Shown here: in pieces, positions 33,860 through 43,251 of the stretch
Layout: every line of letters begins with the position of its first letter
Position numbering within the stretch: the stretch's first letter is position 1
NCBI RefSeq assembly: GCF_009696045.1
Contig: NZ_VUMT01000014.1
Span: 19,654-83,653, forward strand
Origin: Velocimicrobium porci
GTDB taxonomy: Bacteria > Bacillota > Clostridia > Lachnospirales > Lachnospiraceae
Reading direction: 5' to 3'
Length of the DNA: 64,000 nucleotides
Position numbers and translations under genes: made by a program
Notes under the pieces: model-generated
What the model was told of the DNA's origin: nothing
Seen by the model: only the letters and a program-made list of their open reading frames with translations
Database searches by the model: none

Positions 33860-34528
33860 ATGTCATTTGAATCAGTTCAGTTTGAAGGAATCTTATGTTT
33901 AAGAATTTTGGCAGCTTGTATATGTGGCTGCGTTGTTGGATATGAGCGTACGAATCGCTATAAAGAAGCGGGAATCCGAACACATGCAATTGTTGCGTTG
34001 GGAGCCGCAATGATTATGATAATTTCAAAATATGGTTTTTCTGATGTAAATTCTTATGATGCTGCGAGGGTTGCAGCGCAGATTGTGTCTGGAGTTGGTT
34101 TTTTAGGTGCAGGTATTATTTTTGTGAGAAATCAAAGCATCAGTGGTTTGACAACAGCAGCCGGAATCTGGGCAACTTCCGGTATTGGAATGGCAATTGG
34201 TGCAGGACTATATATTATAGGGGTCGTATCGACGGTTTTAATTTTACTTGTTCAGGTAGTTATGCATCGGAAATTTTTTGTCACGAAAGAACCAATGAGG
34301 GAACATTTATATTTTGTAGTTGCTGATGGGGAGGAAGGAATTCATTACATACAGAAAATTTTAAAAAAGCATCAGATTCAAGTTACCAATATAAAAATGG
34401 AACGTAAAAAAGAGAAAACAATTCAAATTGAAGTTGAAGTTATTGTTCCAGTGGCGTTGAATCAGATGCAGTTGTTAGAGCAGCTACTAAAACAGGATGT
34501 TATACTGTCTGTTCGCAGTGCAAAATAA
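33860..34528 (+). CDS. MgtC/SapB-family membrane protein
   Basis: The 222-residue protein has four or five membrane segments with the MgtC motifs CVVGYERTNRYKEAGIRTHA, LVALGAA, DAARVAAQIVSGVGFLGAGI and LTTAAGIWATSGIGMAIGAG, followed by an ACT-like cytoplasmic domain (about 145-222). MgtC proteins affect magnesium and acid stress in intracellular bacteria; the role here is unknown. Start follows AGAAAGGAA. Confidence 0.9.
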   Translation: MSFESVQFEGILCLRILAACICGCVVGYERTNRYKEAGIRTHAIVALGAAMIMIISKYGFSDVNSYDAARVAAQIVSGVGFLGAGIIFVRNQSISGLTTAAGIWATSGIGMAIGAGLYIIGVVSTVLILLVQVVMHRKFFVTKEPMREHLYFVVADGEEGIHYIQKILKKHQIQVTNIKMERKKEKTIQIEVEVIVPVALNQMQLLEQLLKQDVILSVRSAK

Positions 34529-34537
34529 GTTTGGAAA

Positions 34538-35551
34538 TTATAAATTGTCTTTGTACACACGCAGTACATTTTCATAAAAAATTTTGTCTGTCTGTGAGGA
34601 AGAAAAGCCGGCTTTTAAAAAGGAATCGTATAGCGTTGGCATAAAAGAAGCATCAGGAATATCATGATTGGTAGGAATTCCATCAAAATCGCTCCCTAAT
34701 CCAAGACATTCGATTCCTCCAATATCAACAATATGTTTTGCGTGGTAAAGAATCCAATCATAAGAGTTTTCTGTAGCGGAATTTTTTTCAAAAAGAAAAT
34801 CTTCACAGAAATTAAGTCCTGTAACACAGCCTCGATTTCCCATTGATTGAATCATATCATCAGTCAGATTTCGTATATTAGGGCAGATTGCTCTGGAATT
34901 GGAATGACTTGCTACAAATGGTTTTTTTGTATTATGTAATACGTCGTAAAATCCGGCATCGGATAGATGGGAAACATCTATTATCATACCGAGCCGTTCC
35001 ATTTCATCAAGAAATTCCAATCCCTTTTCTGTCAATCCATCGGTTGTATTTGGCTTAGTAAAATCGGGAATGTTGGTTGCAGAATCAAATGTTAGATTTG
35101 GAAATCCAAGTTCATTTGGAAAATTCCATGTTAGCGTCAACATCCTGACACCAAGCCGATATAGATTTCTTAAGTTTGCTAATTCACCCTTACATACTCC
35201 ACCTTCCTCTACTGTCAAAAATGCAGATATTTTTCCGTTTTTTTCATTGTTCATAATATCAGTGAATTTATAAACCGGAGCAAGAATATCCGTATTTTTC
35301 TTTAATTCTGTATAAAAAAGGTCTATTAAAAAGAGAACTTCTTCCAAGGGGTTTTTTGCTAAATGTTTTGCTTTTTCGCAATTTGGTTTTGAGTCTGCCT
35401 CTTGCAGCGGAACAAATAGAGCAAAATTCTGTAAATAATAATTTCCACGTTTTAATTTTTCAATATCGATGTGAAGAGCGTTTTTTCTTAAAACGGCATC
35501 TTGAGTTCCCAATTCAGAAATTGTATCGCAGTGCATATCAATTACTTTCAT
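34538..35551 (-). CDS. Membrane dipeptidase (peptidase M19)
   Basis: The 337-residue protein has the zinc site motifs of renal dipeptidase: DMHCDTI, the Glu of TVEEGG, DVSHLSDAG and FVASHSNSRA, and GLGSDFDG. It cleaves dipeptides. The start at 35551 (MKVIDMHCDT) fits the family length; in-frame codons upstream code for a Phe/Ile-rich stretch unlike the family. The ribosome binding site there is weak (TTGGAT). Convergent with the mgtC-like gene, 9 bases apart. Confidence 0.88.
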   Translation of the reverse strand: MKVIDMHCDTISELGTQDAVLRKNALHIDIEKLKRGNYYLQNFALFVPLQEADSKPNCEKAKHLAKNPLEEVLFLIDLFYTELKKNTDILAPVYKFTDIMNNEKNGKISAFLTVEEGGVCKGELANLRNLYRLGVRMLTLTWNFPNELGFPNLTFDSATNIPDFTKPNTTDGLTEKGLEFLDEMERLGMIIDVSHLSDAGFYDVLHNTKKPFVASHSNSRAICPNIRNLTDDMIQSMGNRGCVTGLNFCEDFLFEKNSATENSYDWILYHAKHIVDIGGIECLGLGSDFDGIPTNHDIPDASFMPTLYDSFLKAGFSSSQTDKIFYENVLRVYKDNL

Positions 35552-35711
35552 ATTTTTATCCAATCCAATCTGTTTTTTTATTATTATAACATGTATGAAG
35601 ATAGAAAAGAAAATATTATAACAAAAAATATGAAAAAAGAAAATTGACAAAAAAGGTTGCATCAGATAGAATTTTGTAATAAAAGAAAGATTCTTTGAAA
35701 GGAAAAGACAA

Positions 35712-37520
35712 TTGCGAAATACTATTCGAAAGATAATATTTGTCATTTGTACCTTCATGGTTCTTTTTTTGTTTTTTCAGACAAAAGATTATTCTGGAAG
35801 TCCATATAAGTGGACAAGAGCAGAGAACGTTGACTTTTCTGATGCATGGCAGGTGCAAATCGATGGAAAAAAGGAAACTTATAAAGCGAATTTTCCCAAA
35901 ATTATTGAAGATGTAGAACCGAATCAATGGATTATTCTTCGAAAGAGGATAGAAAAGGAAAATAAATATTCCAAACCATATCTCATGGTAGGAAGTTCCC
36001 AACAAGAGTTTGTCGTTGATTTGGATGGAGAACATCTGTATTCAATGGAAGGAATGAAACGAATTAATTATGGAAGAACGAGTGGACTTGGCTGGTTTTT
36101 AATTAAAATGCCTAAAAATTGTGAAGGAAAGGAAATTCAGATTCGAATTCGTTCTTCGTATAAGGAAACTTCTGGTGCGATATCTCAAATATATTTTGGC
36201 AATAAAAGTGATTTAATGTACGAATTATTTACATTATCCAATAAGGAGTTAATTGTAGGTAGTTTTTTATTTTTATTGGCAATTATTATATTTTCTCTGA
36301 GTGCTCATTTCTGGAAAGTTTCACGTTATTTTTGTTTGGGAAGTATTTATTTAGGGTTACTTATTTTGGCACTTGCTATTTTTATTTTAGTAGAGAGCCA
36401 AGGATTAGTATTTTTTTTCTTTAATTATGCTTTTGACTATTATGCAGAATTTATTGCATTATTTTTATTTCCGGTTTTTATTTATCGTTTTATTTATTAC
36501 TTTTATCAGTTGAAATGTAGTAAGAAAATTTGGAGGCTAGGTGAATTTCATTTTATTTTCTTTTTTCTTGCATTGTTAGGCCAGGTTACTGGAATTACAG
36601 ACTTTTTTACTTTGCAATGGATTCTTTTAGGTTGCTTTGGAATAACACTATTAATGAGTTGCTATTTTCTTTTGAGAGAAATTGCAAAAAATAAGAAATT
36701 GGTAACTATTGTTTCATGGCTTGTACTTATTATTTTATTAATTGTGTTTAATTCCTTTATATTTGCTGAAAAGACTGAGGTTGCAATTTATGATTTGTTA
36801 TTGTTTATAGTGATTGCATTTATATTTTATTTTCTACTCAGTTTCTTTTATGAATTAAGTAAGTTATTTAAAATTCGTGTGGATAATGAGATTTTGAAAG
36901 AACAGATTAAACAGCATAAAACTCATTATGACAGATTGCAGCAAGAGAAGGATAGGTTACGTAGAGTCCATCATGATATGAAATACCAATGGTTTACTTT
37001 AGAGCATTTATTAAATGAGTCGGGTGAACGGGCGAAGGAATATTTAACAACAGTTGTAGACAGTTTTAAAGTAACAAAATCTCACGTTGATACAGGAAAT
37101 TATCTTTTAGATGCTATTTTGACAGAAAAGCTAGAAAAGGCAAATTCAATGGGGATAGAACCCAAAATGGAGATTATGATAAAAAAAGAATTACAAATAG
37201 AATTAACAGATTGTAGTATTTTATTTGGGAATCTTTTGGACAATGCACTAGAAGCACTAGAAAAATTAGAGAAAGAAAAGCGTTTATTAGATATTCATAT
37301 TTTGACAAAGAAGAATTTGTTCATTATTAAAATAAAAAATTCTTATAATGGGATGGTTAAAAAGGTTGGAAATCGTTATATGACTACAAAAAAAGAAAAA
37401 GACTTTCATGGAATTGGCTTGGAGAGTATACGGCAAATTGTAAAAAAATATGATGGTGAATTCGAAATTTTTTATGATGAACAATATTTTTGTGTTGAAA
37501 TTATACTATATGGAGTGTAA
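35712..37520 (+). CDS. AgrC-like sensor histidine kinase with 7 membrane segments
   Basis: The 602-residue protein begins at TTG (after GAAAGGAAAAG), has an N-terminal signal/membrane segment, an extracellular domain (about 30-175, of the 7TMR-DISM kind), seven membrane segments (about 178-395), a coil, a phospho-acceptor region RRVHHDMKYQW and a GHKL ATP-binding domain (NLLDNALEALEK, then DFHGIGLESIRQI). It would sense an outside signal and phosphorylate the LytTR regulator encoded 14 bases later. No AgrB/AgrD-type peptide genes are visible nearby. Confidence 0.85.
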   Translation: MRNTIRKIIFVICTFMVLFLFFQTKDYSGSPYKWTRAENVDFSDAWQVQIDGKKETYKANFPKIIEDVEPNQWIILRKRIEKENKYSKPYLMVGSSQQEFVVDLDGEHLYSMEGMKRINYGRTSGLGWFLIKMPKNCEGKEIQIRIRSSYKETSGAISQIYFGNKSDLMYELFTLSNKELIVGSFLFLLAIIIFSLSAHFWKVSRYFCLGSIYLGLLILALAIFILVESQGLVFFFFNYAFDYYAEFIALFLFPVFIYRFIYYFYQLKCSKKIWRLGEFHFIFFFLALLGQVTGITDFFTLQWILLGCFGITLLMSCYFLLREIAKNKKLVTIVSWLVLIILLIVFNSFIFAEKTEVAIYDLLLFIVIAFIFYFLLSFFYELSKLFKIRVDNEILKEQIKQHKTHYDRLQQEKDRLRRVHHDMKYQWFTLEHLLNESGERAKEYLTTVVDSFKVTKSHVDTGNYLLDAILTEKLEKANSMGIEPKMEIMIKKELQIELTDCSILFGNLLDNALEALEKLEKEKRLLDIHILTKKNLFIIKIKNSYNGMVKKVGNRYMTTKKEKDFHGIGLESIRQIVKKYDGEFEIFYDEQYFCVEIILYGV

Positions 37521-37534
37521 GAGGGGGTATGGAT

Positions 37535-38254
37535 ATGATTTCTATTTGTATTTGTGATGATAATATAGAATTTTTAGAGTATTTTAAAAAAATGCTAATT
37601 TTAGCTATGAAAGAGCTTGATGTGGAGTTTGTTGTTGAATGTTATACAGATGCAAAACAGTTGCTATTTGAGCTTGATGAATTAAATAAGAAAATAGACA
37701 TTTATTTTTTAGATATTCTTATTAAAGAGGAAAATGGAATTCAATTGGCAAGAGAAATTAGAAAAAGAAGCCAAATAGAACAGATAATATTTTTTTCTAT
37801 GAATAAAGAATATGTGTTTGACTGTTTTGACGTTATGCCGTTGCATTATTTACTAAAAGAACAACTGACATTGGAGGATTTAAAAGAAGTTTTAAATAAA
37901 GCTATTTCAATTGTTAATGAAAATAAGAAAAAGTTATTTCGCTTTAAAAAAGGTCATTCATTTTTTCAGATACCATTGAATGAAATTTTATATTTCGAAG
38001 TTATGAATCGTGTTGTTACAATACATATGAAAGGAAGGAATGAGGAATTTTATTCTACTATGGAACAAATTGAAGAAAAAATAGATGATGAATGTTTTGT
38101 AAGAGTTCATCGCTCTTTCTTAGTAAATATGAATTGGGTCGATCGAATCGAGAGAAACAAAGTTTCTATGTTTAATGAGGAAGTGATACCGATTGGTGCA
38201 AAATATTCAAAAAATGTTAAAAACTATATGAAATTGTTGCTGGAAAAAATGTGA
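37535..38254 (+). CDS. LytTR-family response regulator
   Basis: The 239-residue protein has a receiver domain (Asp60 in YFLDILIKEENG; CICDDN start) and a C-terminal LytTR DNA-binding domain (about 135-237: EILYFEVMNRVVTIH, FVRVHRSFLVNMNWVD). The start at 37535 is 8 bases after GAGGGGG; the ATG at 37529 is too close. It is the partner of the kinase upstream. LytTR proteins bind direct repeats, and a matching tandem repeat lies at 38354-38390. A strong terminator follows. Confidence 0.9.
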   Translation: MISICICDDNIEFLEYFKKMLILAMKELDVEFVVECYTDAKQLLFELDELNKKIDIYFLDILIKEENGIQLAREIRKRSQIEQIIFFSMNKEYVFDCFDVMPLHYLLKEQLTLEDLKEVLNKAISIVNENKKKLFRFKKGHSFFQIPLNEILYFEVMNRVVTIHMKGRNEEFYSTMEQIEEKIDDECFVRVHRSFLVNMNWVDRIERNKVSMFNEEVIPIGAKYSKNVKNYMKLLLEKM

Positions 38255-38258
38255 ATTT

Positions 38259-38305
38259 AATGCTACTGCTAAAAACCTTCGAAGGCTTTTAGCAGTAGCA
38301 TTTTT
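38259..38305 (+). terminator. Terminator after the response regulator gene
   Basis: AATGCTACTGCTAAAA and TTTTAGCAGTAGCATT form a nearly perfect stem followed by T's. Confidence 0.9.
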
Positions 38306-38353
38306 CAATATACTTTAGTATTGGGAGCTTAAATATAAGAAATTTTAGTAAAG

Positions 38354-38390
38354 TGCTTATTTACAACAATTTTTTGCTTATTTACAACAA
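38354..38390. promoter_or_regulatory. Tandem 16 bp repeat, candidate LytTR operator
   Basis: TGCTTATTTACAACAA occurs at 38354-38369 and again at 38375-38390, period 21 bases, about two helix turns. On the other strand the core reads GTTGTAAAT. LytTR regulators bind paired direct repeats with this spacing. It lies between the regulator gene and the large secreted protein gene (213 bases upstream of its start). The 349-base gap holds this and the terminator only. Confidence 0.6.
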
Positions 38391-38603
38391 GATTGAGAAC
38401 AACTAGGAATTTTAATGATATGATTATTAAAGTTTAAAGTCAAAATAAAAGTATAATTTTGATTTATTTGTAAAACATCGGAAAAGAATTGGGCAAGAAG
38501 GAGTGATTTAAAGTATAGTTACGTAGAGTATGATTTTATTAAAAAAGAGATAACTGTGAAATGGTTTTGTAAGAAGAAATGGAAATTTATAAGGAGAAGT
38601 GGA

Positions 38604-41345
38604 ATGAAAAAGAATAGAATATTAAATTTAATTGTTTTTATGCTCATATGCAGTTTTTTAATCGGGGATTTATCAAAGTTTGCAAGTGCAAGTGAGTATA
38701 GTGGAAAGACAATTCAAATAACAAAAAAAGATTTAAAAAATGGAAAGATTACAATAAAAAATAAAAATGTAAAATCAATCGTAATTAATAAAAATGTAAA
38801 AAAAGCAACAATACAGCTTACGAATGTTAAAGTATCGAAGGATATTGTTTTTGAACAAGGAAATTATACATTAAAATCATCCAAATCAGAAATTGATTGT
38901 ATTCAGATAGCTGAAAAAAATTCAAAGATTAAACTAGATCAAAAAGCTAACTTAAATAGCAGAAATTTAACAATAAAAGCAAAAGATAGCGTGTCTGGAA
39001 ATCTTGAATTTTTAAATTATAAGCAAAAGATTAATTTAGAATTAGGGAAAAAATCAGATATTAAAATTAAAATTGGAACTCAACAAAAGGCAGAAATGGT
39101 AATTAAAAAGGCAGATGTGACTTCAAAACTAAGTGTTACTGGAACTGATTCTAAAGCAAAATTAAAGAAAATAGTTTTGGAGAAACCACTTTCACTTTCT
39201 GTTGAGATGAAGACGGAATTACTTCAGGTAAAAGAAGGTGCAAAGAAAGCAGTAATTGAAATTAATAATATGGTTGATGAGGTTCAGAATAATTATAATG
39301 CTGAGATTAAAGATAATACAAAAAAAGATGAACCTAAAGAAGATACAGAAAATAAAAAAGAAGATGATAAGAATACACAAAATCCACCTCAAAATGGAAA
39401 CGGAAATATGCCTTCAATACCTCAAGAAGGGGGCGGAAGTGGTTCTTCAAACGGTGGTAGCGGTGGAAGCTCCTCTTCAAATGGTGGTGGAAGTTCTTCT
39501 TCTGGCTCAGGAAGTGTTAGTAAGAAGGTAGAGTCAGTGAAACTAAGTGGAAATAGCGAGATTGACGTAGATGATGCAACTACAGAAATTTCTGTTCAAT
39601 ATTTTCCTTATGATGCAGGTAACAAAGCAGTTGAATGGAAAGTAATAAGTGGAGAAGAAAATGTAAAGATTATTTCCGCTGATTATAATAAGGCAACTAT
39701 AAAAGCTTTAAATAACGGAAGCTATATATTACAGGCAGTAGTCAAAAATGATTCCTCCATTTTAGCGGAGATTTCCGGAAAAGTAAAAAATCAGAAGGTT
39801 TCTTTAGCAAAAGACAGCATGGGAATTGCAGGAGAGAGTGAGATATCAGGCTTAGAAAAAGGATTTGGATATATATTAGAAAGTGAAGAGGAATATGTTG
39901 CAGTAGAAGCGAGTGGTTTAGCACTCAAAGGTTATAAAACGAAGGAAGAAGCGATAAAAAATACTGGGATTTTGTTTAATGATAAAATTGTACATGTTGA
40001 CAACGGAAAAGTTTATAAGGTAGTGCAAATTAATTCTGATGAATTGTTAAAAAAGCGTTATGAAATTTATATGGCAATTAAAAAAGAAGAGTTGTCAATT
40101 TTGAATTATTTAGAAGTTCAAAAGTTAGCAGGTGAATTAATAATAGAGATAACAGGAAAAGAAGAGTCAAGTAAAGATGAAACAAAAGACGAATGGAAAA
40201 AAAGAAAGGAAGAAATTGAAAAGAAAGAAAAATCCTTCAATGATAAATATGAAGAATTAAAAATGGTAGCTGATAAAATTATTGATGAGTTGAATTCCTT
40301 ATATAATAAGATAGATACATATGGAAAGTTAGAATTAAATGAAGCGAAAGAAATTCTGACTCAGATAGATTTAAAGAAAAAGGAACTTTCAGAGGATCTA
40401 ATTAGGATGAATATAAATCCTGAAGACGAGGGAAAATGCGAGACTTTAGAGAGAGAAATAAAAGAATTTGAAGAAGTTGCAAATCGCCATATTAGTATCA
40501 AACTAGACGAAAAAGGAATTGTATCTATTGAACCAGTATTTGAAGACTTGGAGTTCTACTTGATAAAAAAATTGGATGAAGATAATCAACATTCGGTTGC
40601 AAAGGTAACATTACAGGAAGGAAACAATCAGATATCAATGTTACAAGAAATGAGAAAAAATGGAGTTGCGAAATATTTTGTAATAGGTGAAAAACATTTT
40701 ACATACTTAAAAGCTTTTGTGGTTGAATCGAATGAACAGGAAGTAAAAAAGTTAGAAAATGATTTGGGTCTTCTCAAATTAGATGGACAGAATTTTGATG
40801 TAAAGGAGGAAAGTTCAGGTAAGATACGTATTAATCTTGAAGAAGGAACTTTAGAATGGGATAAAATTGAAAATGCAGATTTTTATGAGGTATATGCAGA
40901 TTTTACAATTGGTAGTGTACCAGGGGTTATAGGAAAATATTACTTAAATCCTACTAATTTAAATGATCATAAAGATGTTAGCAATATTGAAAATGAAAGT
41001 AGTTATTCTGTCCTTGAAGTAAAAGATAATAAGAGTGTGCTGGGAAATGACCAAAATGGTAAAAGAATACTTTGTGCAAGAAATTTAAAAGAACCCAAAT
41101 TAGATTTAAAAGAATTGGTAATAGTTGGAAAATACTATTCATCAGATTGGAAAGATAGTTTGGATGATGGAATGTGTATAAGTTTGTCTATTGTTCCTAG
41201 AAAGCTAGAAGGATTGTATGTAAGTGAACTTCAAAACATGTATGATCATACGGATGCACTTACTGGAATTAATGTATTTATGAATAACTTTTTTGTATCC
41301 GATTATATGTCTAAAATTTTAAAAGTTGAACTTCCAACAAAATAA
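38604..41345 (+). CDS. Large secreted protein with Ser/Gly linker and Ig-like domain
   Basis: The 913-residue protein has a signal peptide (MKKNRILNLIVFMLICSFLI, cleaved near ASA-SE). It has an N-terminal Lys-rich beta region (about 25-215), a Ser/Gly-rich linker (about 270-310), an Ig-like segment (about 315-400: VESVKLSGNSEIDVDDATTE), a coiled-coil/helical middle (about 495-650) and a beta-rich C-terminus. There is no LPxTG or lipobox, so it may be released or held non-covalently. GGAG is 7 bases before the ATG at 38604. It stands behind a candidate LytTR operator. I do not recognise a family. Confidence 0.75.
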   Translation: MKKNRILNLIVFMLICSFLIGDLSKFASASEYSGKTIQITKKDLKNGKITIKNKNVKSIVINKNVKKATIQLTNVKVSKDIVFEQGNYTLKSSKSEIDCIQIAEKNSKIKLDQKANLNSRNLTIKAKDSVSGNLEFLNYKQKINLELGKKSDIKIKIGTQQKAEMVIKKADVTSKLSVTGTDSKAKLKKIVLEKPLSLSVEMKTELLQVKEGAKKAVIEINNMVDEVQNNYNAEIKDNTKKDEPKEDTENKKEDDKNTQNPPQNGNGNMPSIPQEGGGSGSSNGGSGGSSSSNGGGSSSSGSGSVSKKVESVKLSGNSEIDVDDATTEISVQYFPYDAGNKAVEWKVISGEENVKIISADYNKATIKALNNGSYILQAVVKNDSSILAEISGKVKNQKVSLAKDSMGIAGESEISGLEKGFGYILESEEEYVAVEASGLALKGYKTKEEAIKNTGILFNDKIVHVDNGKVYKVVQINSDELLKKRYEIYMAIKKEELSILNYLEVQKLAGELIIEITGKEESSKDETKDEWKKRKEEIEKKEKSFNDKYEELKMVADKIIDELNSLYNKIDTYGKLELNEAKEILTQIDLKKKELSEDLIRMNINPEDEGKCETLEREIKEFEEVANRHISIKLDEKGIVSIEPVFEDLEFYLIKKLDEDNQHSVAKVTLQEGNNQISMLQEMRKNGVAKYFVIGEKHFTYLKAFVVESNEQEVKKLENDLGLLKLDGQNFDVKEESSGKIRINLEEGTLEWDKIENADFYEVYADFTIGSVPGVIGKYYLNPTNLNDHKDVSNIENESSYSVLEVKDNKSVLGNDQNGKRILCARNLKEPKLDLKELVIVGKYYSSDWKDSLDDGMCISLSIVPRKLEGLYVSELQNMYDHTDALTGINVFMNNFFVSDYMSKILKVELPTK

Positions 41346-41365
41346 TTATAAAAATATATTGTAAT

Positions 41366-41410
41366 AGAGGAACTAGAGTGTTGTTGTAAATTAGTTCCTC
41401 TAAGTTTTTC
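41366..41410 (+). terminator. Terminator after the secreted protein gene
   Basis: AGAGGAACTA and TAGTTCCTCT form a 10 bp stem with a 16-base loop, followed by AAGTTTTT. Confidence 0.8.
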
Positions 41411-41494
41411 AGATATTGAGGAATTAGTAAATCTGAACTAAGTCTTAAATCAGAAAGAACGATTGAGAACGAAGAAAATGGAGAAGAAATTAAA

Positions 41495-43150
41495 GTGGAG
41501 AAGAATATAAGGAATAAAAATATAGAAAAAAAGATACAGCTTATTTCTAAGGTGTGTGGTGCGATTGCTTTGATAATAGGTATACTTTCTACTATAAACA
41601 TTGCGAATTTGTGTGTGGGTATCAATGAAGCAAATAATTTAATCAAAGAAATATCAATTGAGATAGATATGGTTAAGGAAACATTGCTTAAAATAGATTC
41701 TTCCGTTCAGCAGAGTTTCCTGACAGATAGTAGGGAAGAAAAGAATGAAAAATTAAAAGAAGTTTCAGAATATCTGAACGATCTGCAGCCTATAATAGAA
41801 CGCGCGGAATCAGAAAAAATAGTGAGTGACTTTCAAACTATAAAATCCTTAACAAAAGATATTACGAGTAGTTATCGTACTGATGATGTTAATTGGGAAA
41901 GTTATAATAATCAGTATAAGGATAGCTTAAAACCAATTATAGATAGTTTCATTGAAAAACTTGCGAGTGTTAAGAATCAGAAAAGTGAAATACTAAAGAA
42001 CAATTCCATGAGATTAATTGTTATTGCATTATTCACAATATTAATTGAAGTTATTGGATCCATTATTTTTATAGTGGTTTCCATACGGTTACGGAAAAGA
42101 GTAACAAAGACAATTTTAGATCCGATACAGGAAGTGAATGAAGCAATTAAGAATTTGTCGAATGGAAATTTTTCCGTAGAATTAAATTATCAGAGTAAGG
42201 ATGAGATTGGAGTAATCTGTGACGATATCAGGAATAGCTTTAAAAAGTTAAATTATGCAATTCAATATATCACGGACTCGCTGGATACAATAGCAGCCGG
42301 GGATTTGACTGGAGTTTATACAGAAGAGCTTCCTGGAGACCTGAGTGTTATCGTAAACGCGATTAAGACATTGAATTCCGGCTTTAACAGTACACTCAGT
42401 GACATGCAGAGGCAATCTATGCAGATAGCTGCAGGTGCATCGCAGGTAGCAAATAGTTCACAGGACTTGGCAGAAAACACAACAGAACAAGCGGAAAGTC
42501 TGGATAATTTGCAGCAATTGTCAGATGAGATAGAAGACCATACAAGAAAGGCAGGAAATAGAATACAGACAGCGAAAGAAGTTTTAGAGAAGTTAGTTGC
42601 TACAATGAAGCAATCTTCCGGTGAGATAGAAAATCTAAAGACATCTATGCAGGATATTACAATGGCGTCTAAAGATATTCAAGGTATCAGTGGTCAGATG
42701 GGGAACATAGCAAACCAGATTAACTTACTTTCTTTAAATGCATCAATTGAAGCTGCCCGGGCTGGTGAAGCAGGGAGAGGCTTTGCGGTAGTGGCAGGTG
42801 AAATTGGACAACTTGCAAGTCAGTCGGCAGAAGCTGTTGACAATACCCGAGAATCGCTGGAAAGCTCTATTAGATATGCAGAAAATGGTAGTAATGCAGT
42901 TACTGGTATTATAGCATCTTTTGATGAGGTAATGAGTGGTGTAGAAAGCATTGGTTCAGAGATGGCACGGGTTGTAGAAGCATCGCAAAAGCAGATAAAA
43001 GCGATTAAAAATATGGACGAGAGGATTCGAGAGATAGCAGATAGTACGCAGAGTAATTCTGCTAATAGCGAAGAGAGTGCTGCTGTCAGTGAAGAGCTGA
43101 ATGCCAGCATAGATAATATTAATGAATTGATTCAGAGCTTTAAAATTTAA
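41495..43150 (+). CDS. Methyl-accepting chemotaxis protein (transmembrane)
   Basis: The 551-residue protein begins at GTG after GGAGAAG (8 bases). Two membrane segments (about 15-45 and 170-195) flank an extracellular four-helix-type sensor. A HAMP domain and signalling domain follow, with the conserved hairpin tip [34 protein letters not shown]. It would pass ligand signals to CheA/CheW. No che genes are adjacent. Confidence 0.92.
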   Translation: MEKNIRNKNIEKKIQLISKVCGAIALIIGILSTINIANLCVGINEANNLIKEISIEIDMVKETLLKIDSSVQQSFLTDSREEKNEKLKEVSEYLNDLQPIIERAESEKIVSDFQTIKSLTKDITSSYRTDDVNWESYNNQYKDSLKPIIDSFIEKLASVKNQKSEILKNNSMRLIVIALFTILIEVIGSIIFIVVSIRLRKRVTKTILDPIQEVNEAIKNLSNGNFSVELNYQSKDEIGVICDDIRNSFKKLNYAIQYITDSLDTIAAGDLTGVYTEELPGDLSVIVNAIKTLNSGFNSTLSDMQRQSMQIAAGASQVANSSQDLAENTTEQAESLDNLQQLSDEIEDHTRKAGNRIQTAKEVLEKLVATMKQSSGEIENLKTSMQDITMASKDIQGISGQMGNIANQINLLSLNASIEAARAGEAGRGFAVVAGEIGQLASQSAEAVDNTRESLESSIRYAENGSNAVTGIIASFDEVMSGVESIGSEMARVVEASQKQIKAIKNMDERIREIADSTQSNSANSEESAAVSEELNASIDNINELIQSFKI

Positions 43151-43251
43151 GTTTTTTCCCGTTTTGTCCGAGGCAAAAGAGAAAGATTTTGTTGAAATAA
43201 TAAAACTTGGATGGACGGGAGTTTTTATAGTAGGGAAGGAAATTGAAAAAT

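Noticed and set aside
39425..39520. Gly/Ser-coding repeats as a mobile or regulatory repeat
   Set aside because: They are an in-frame low-complexity linker of the secreted protein.
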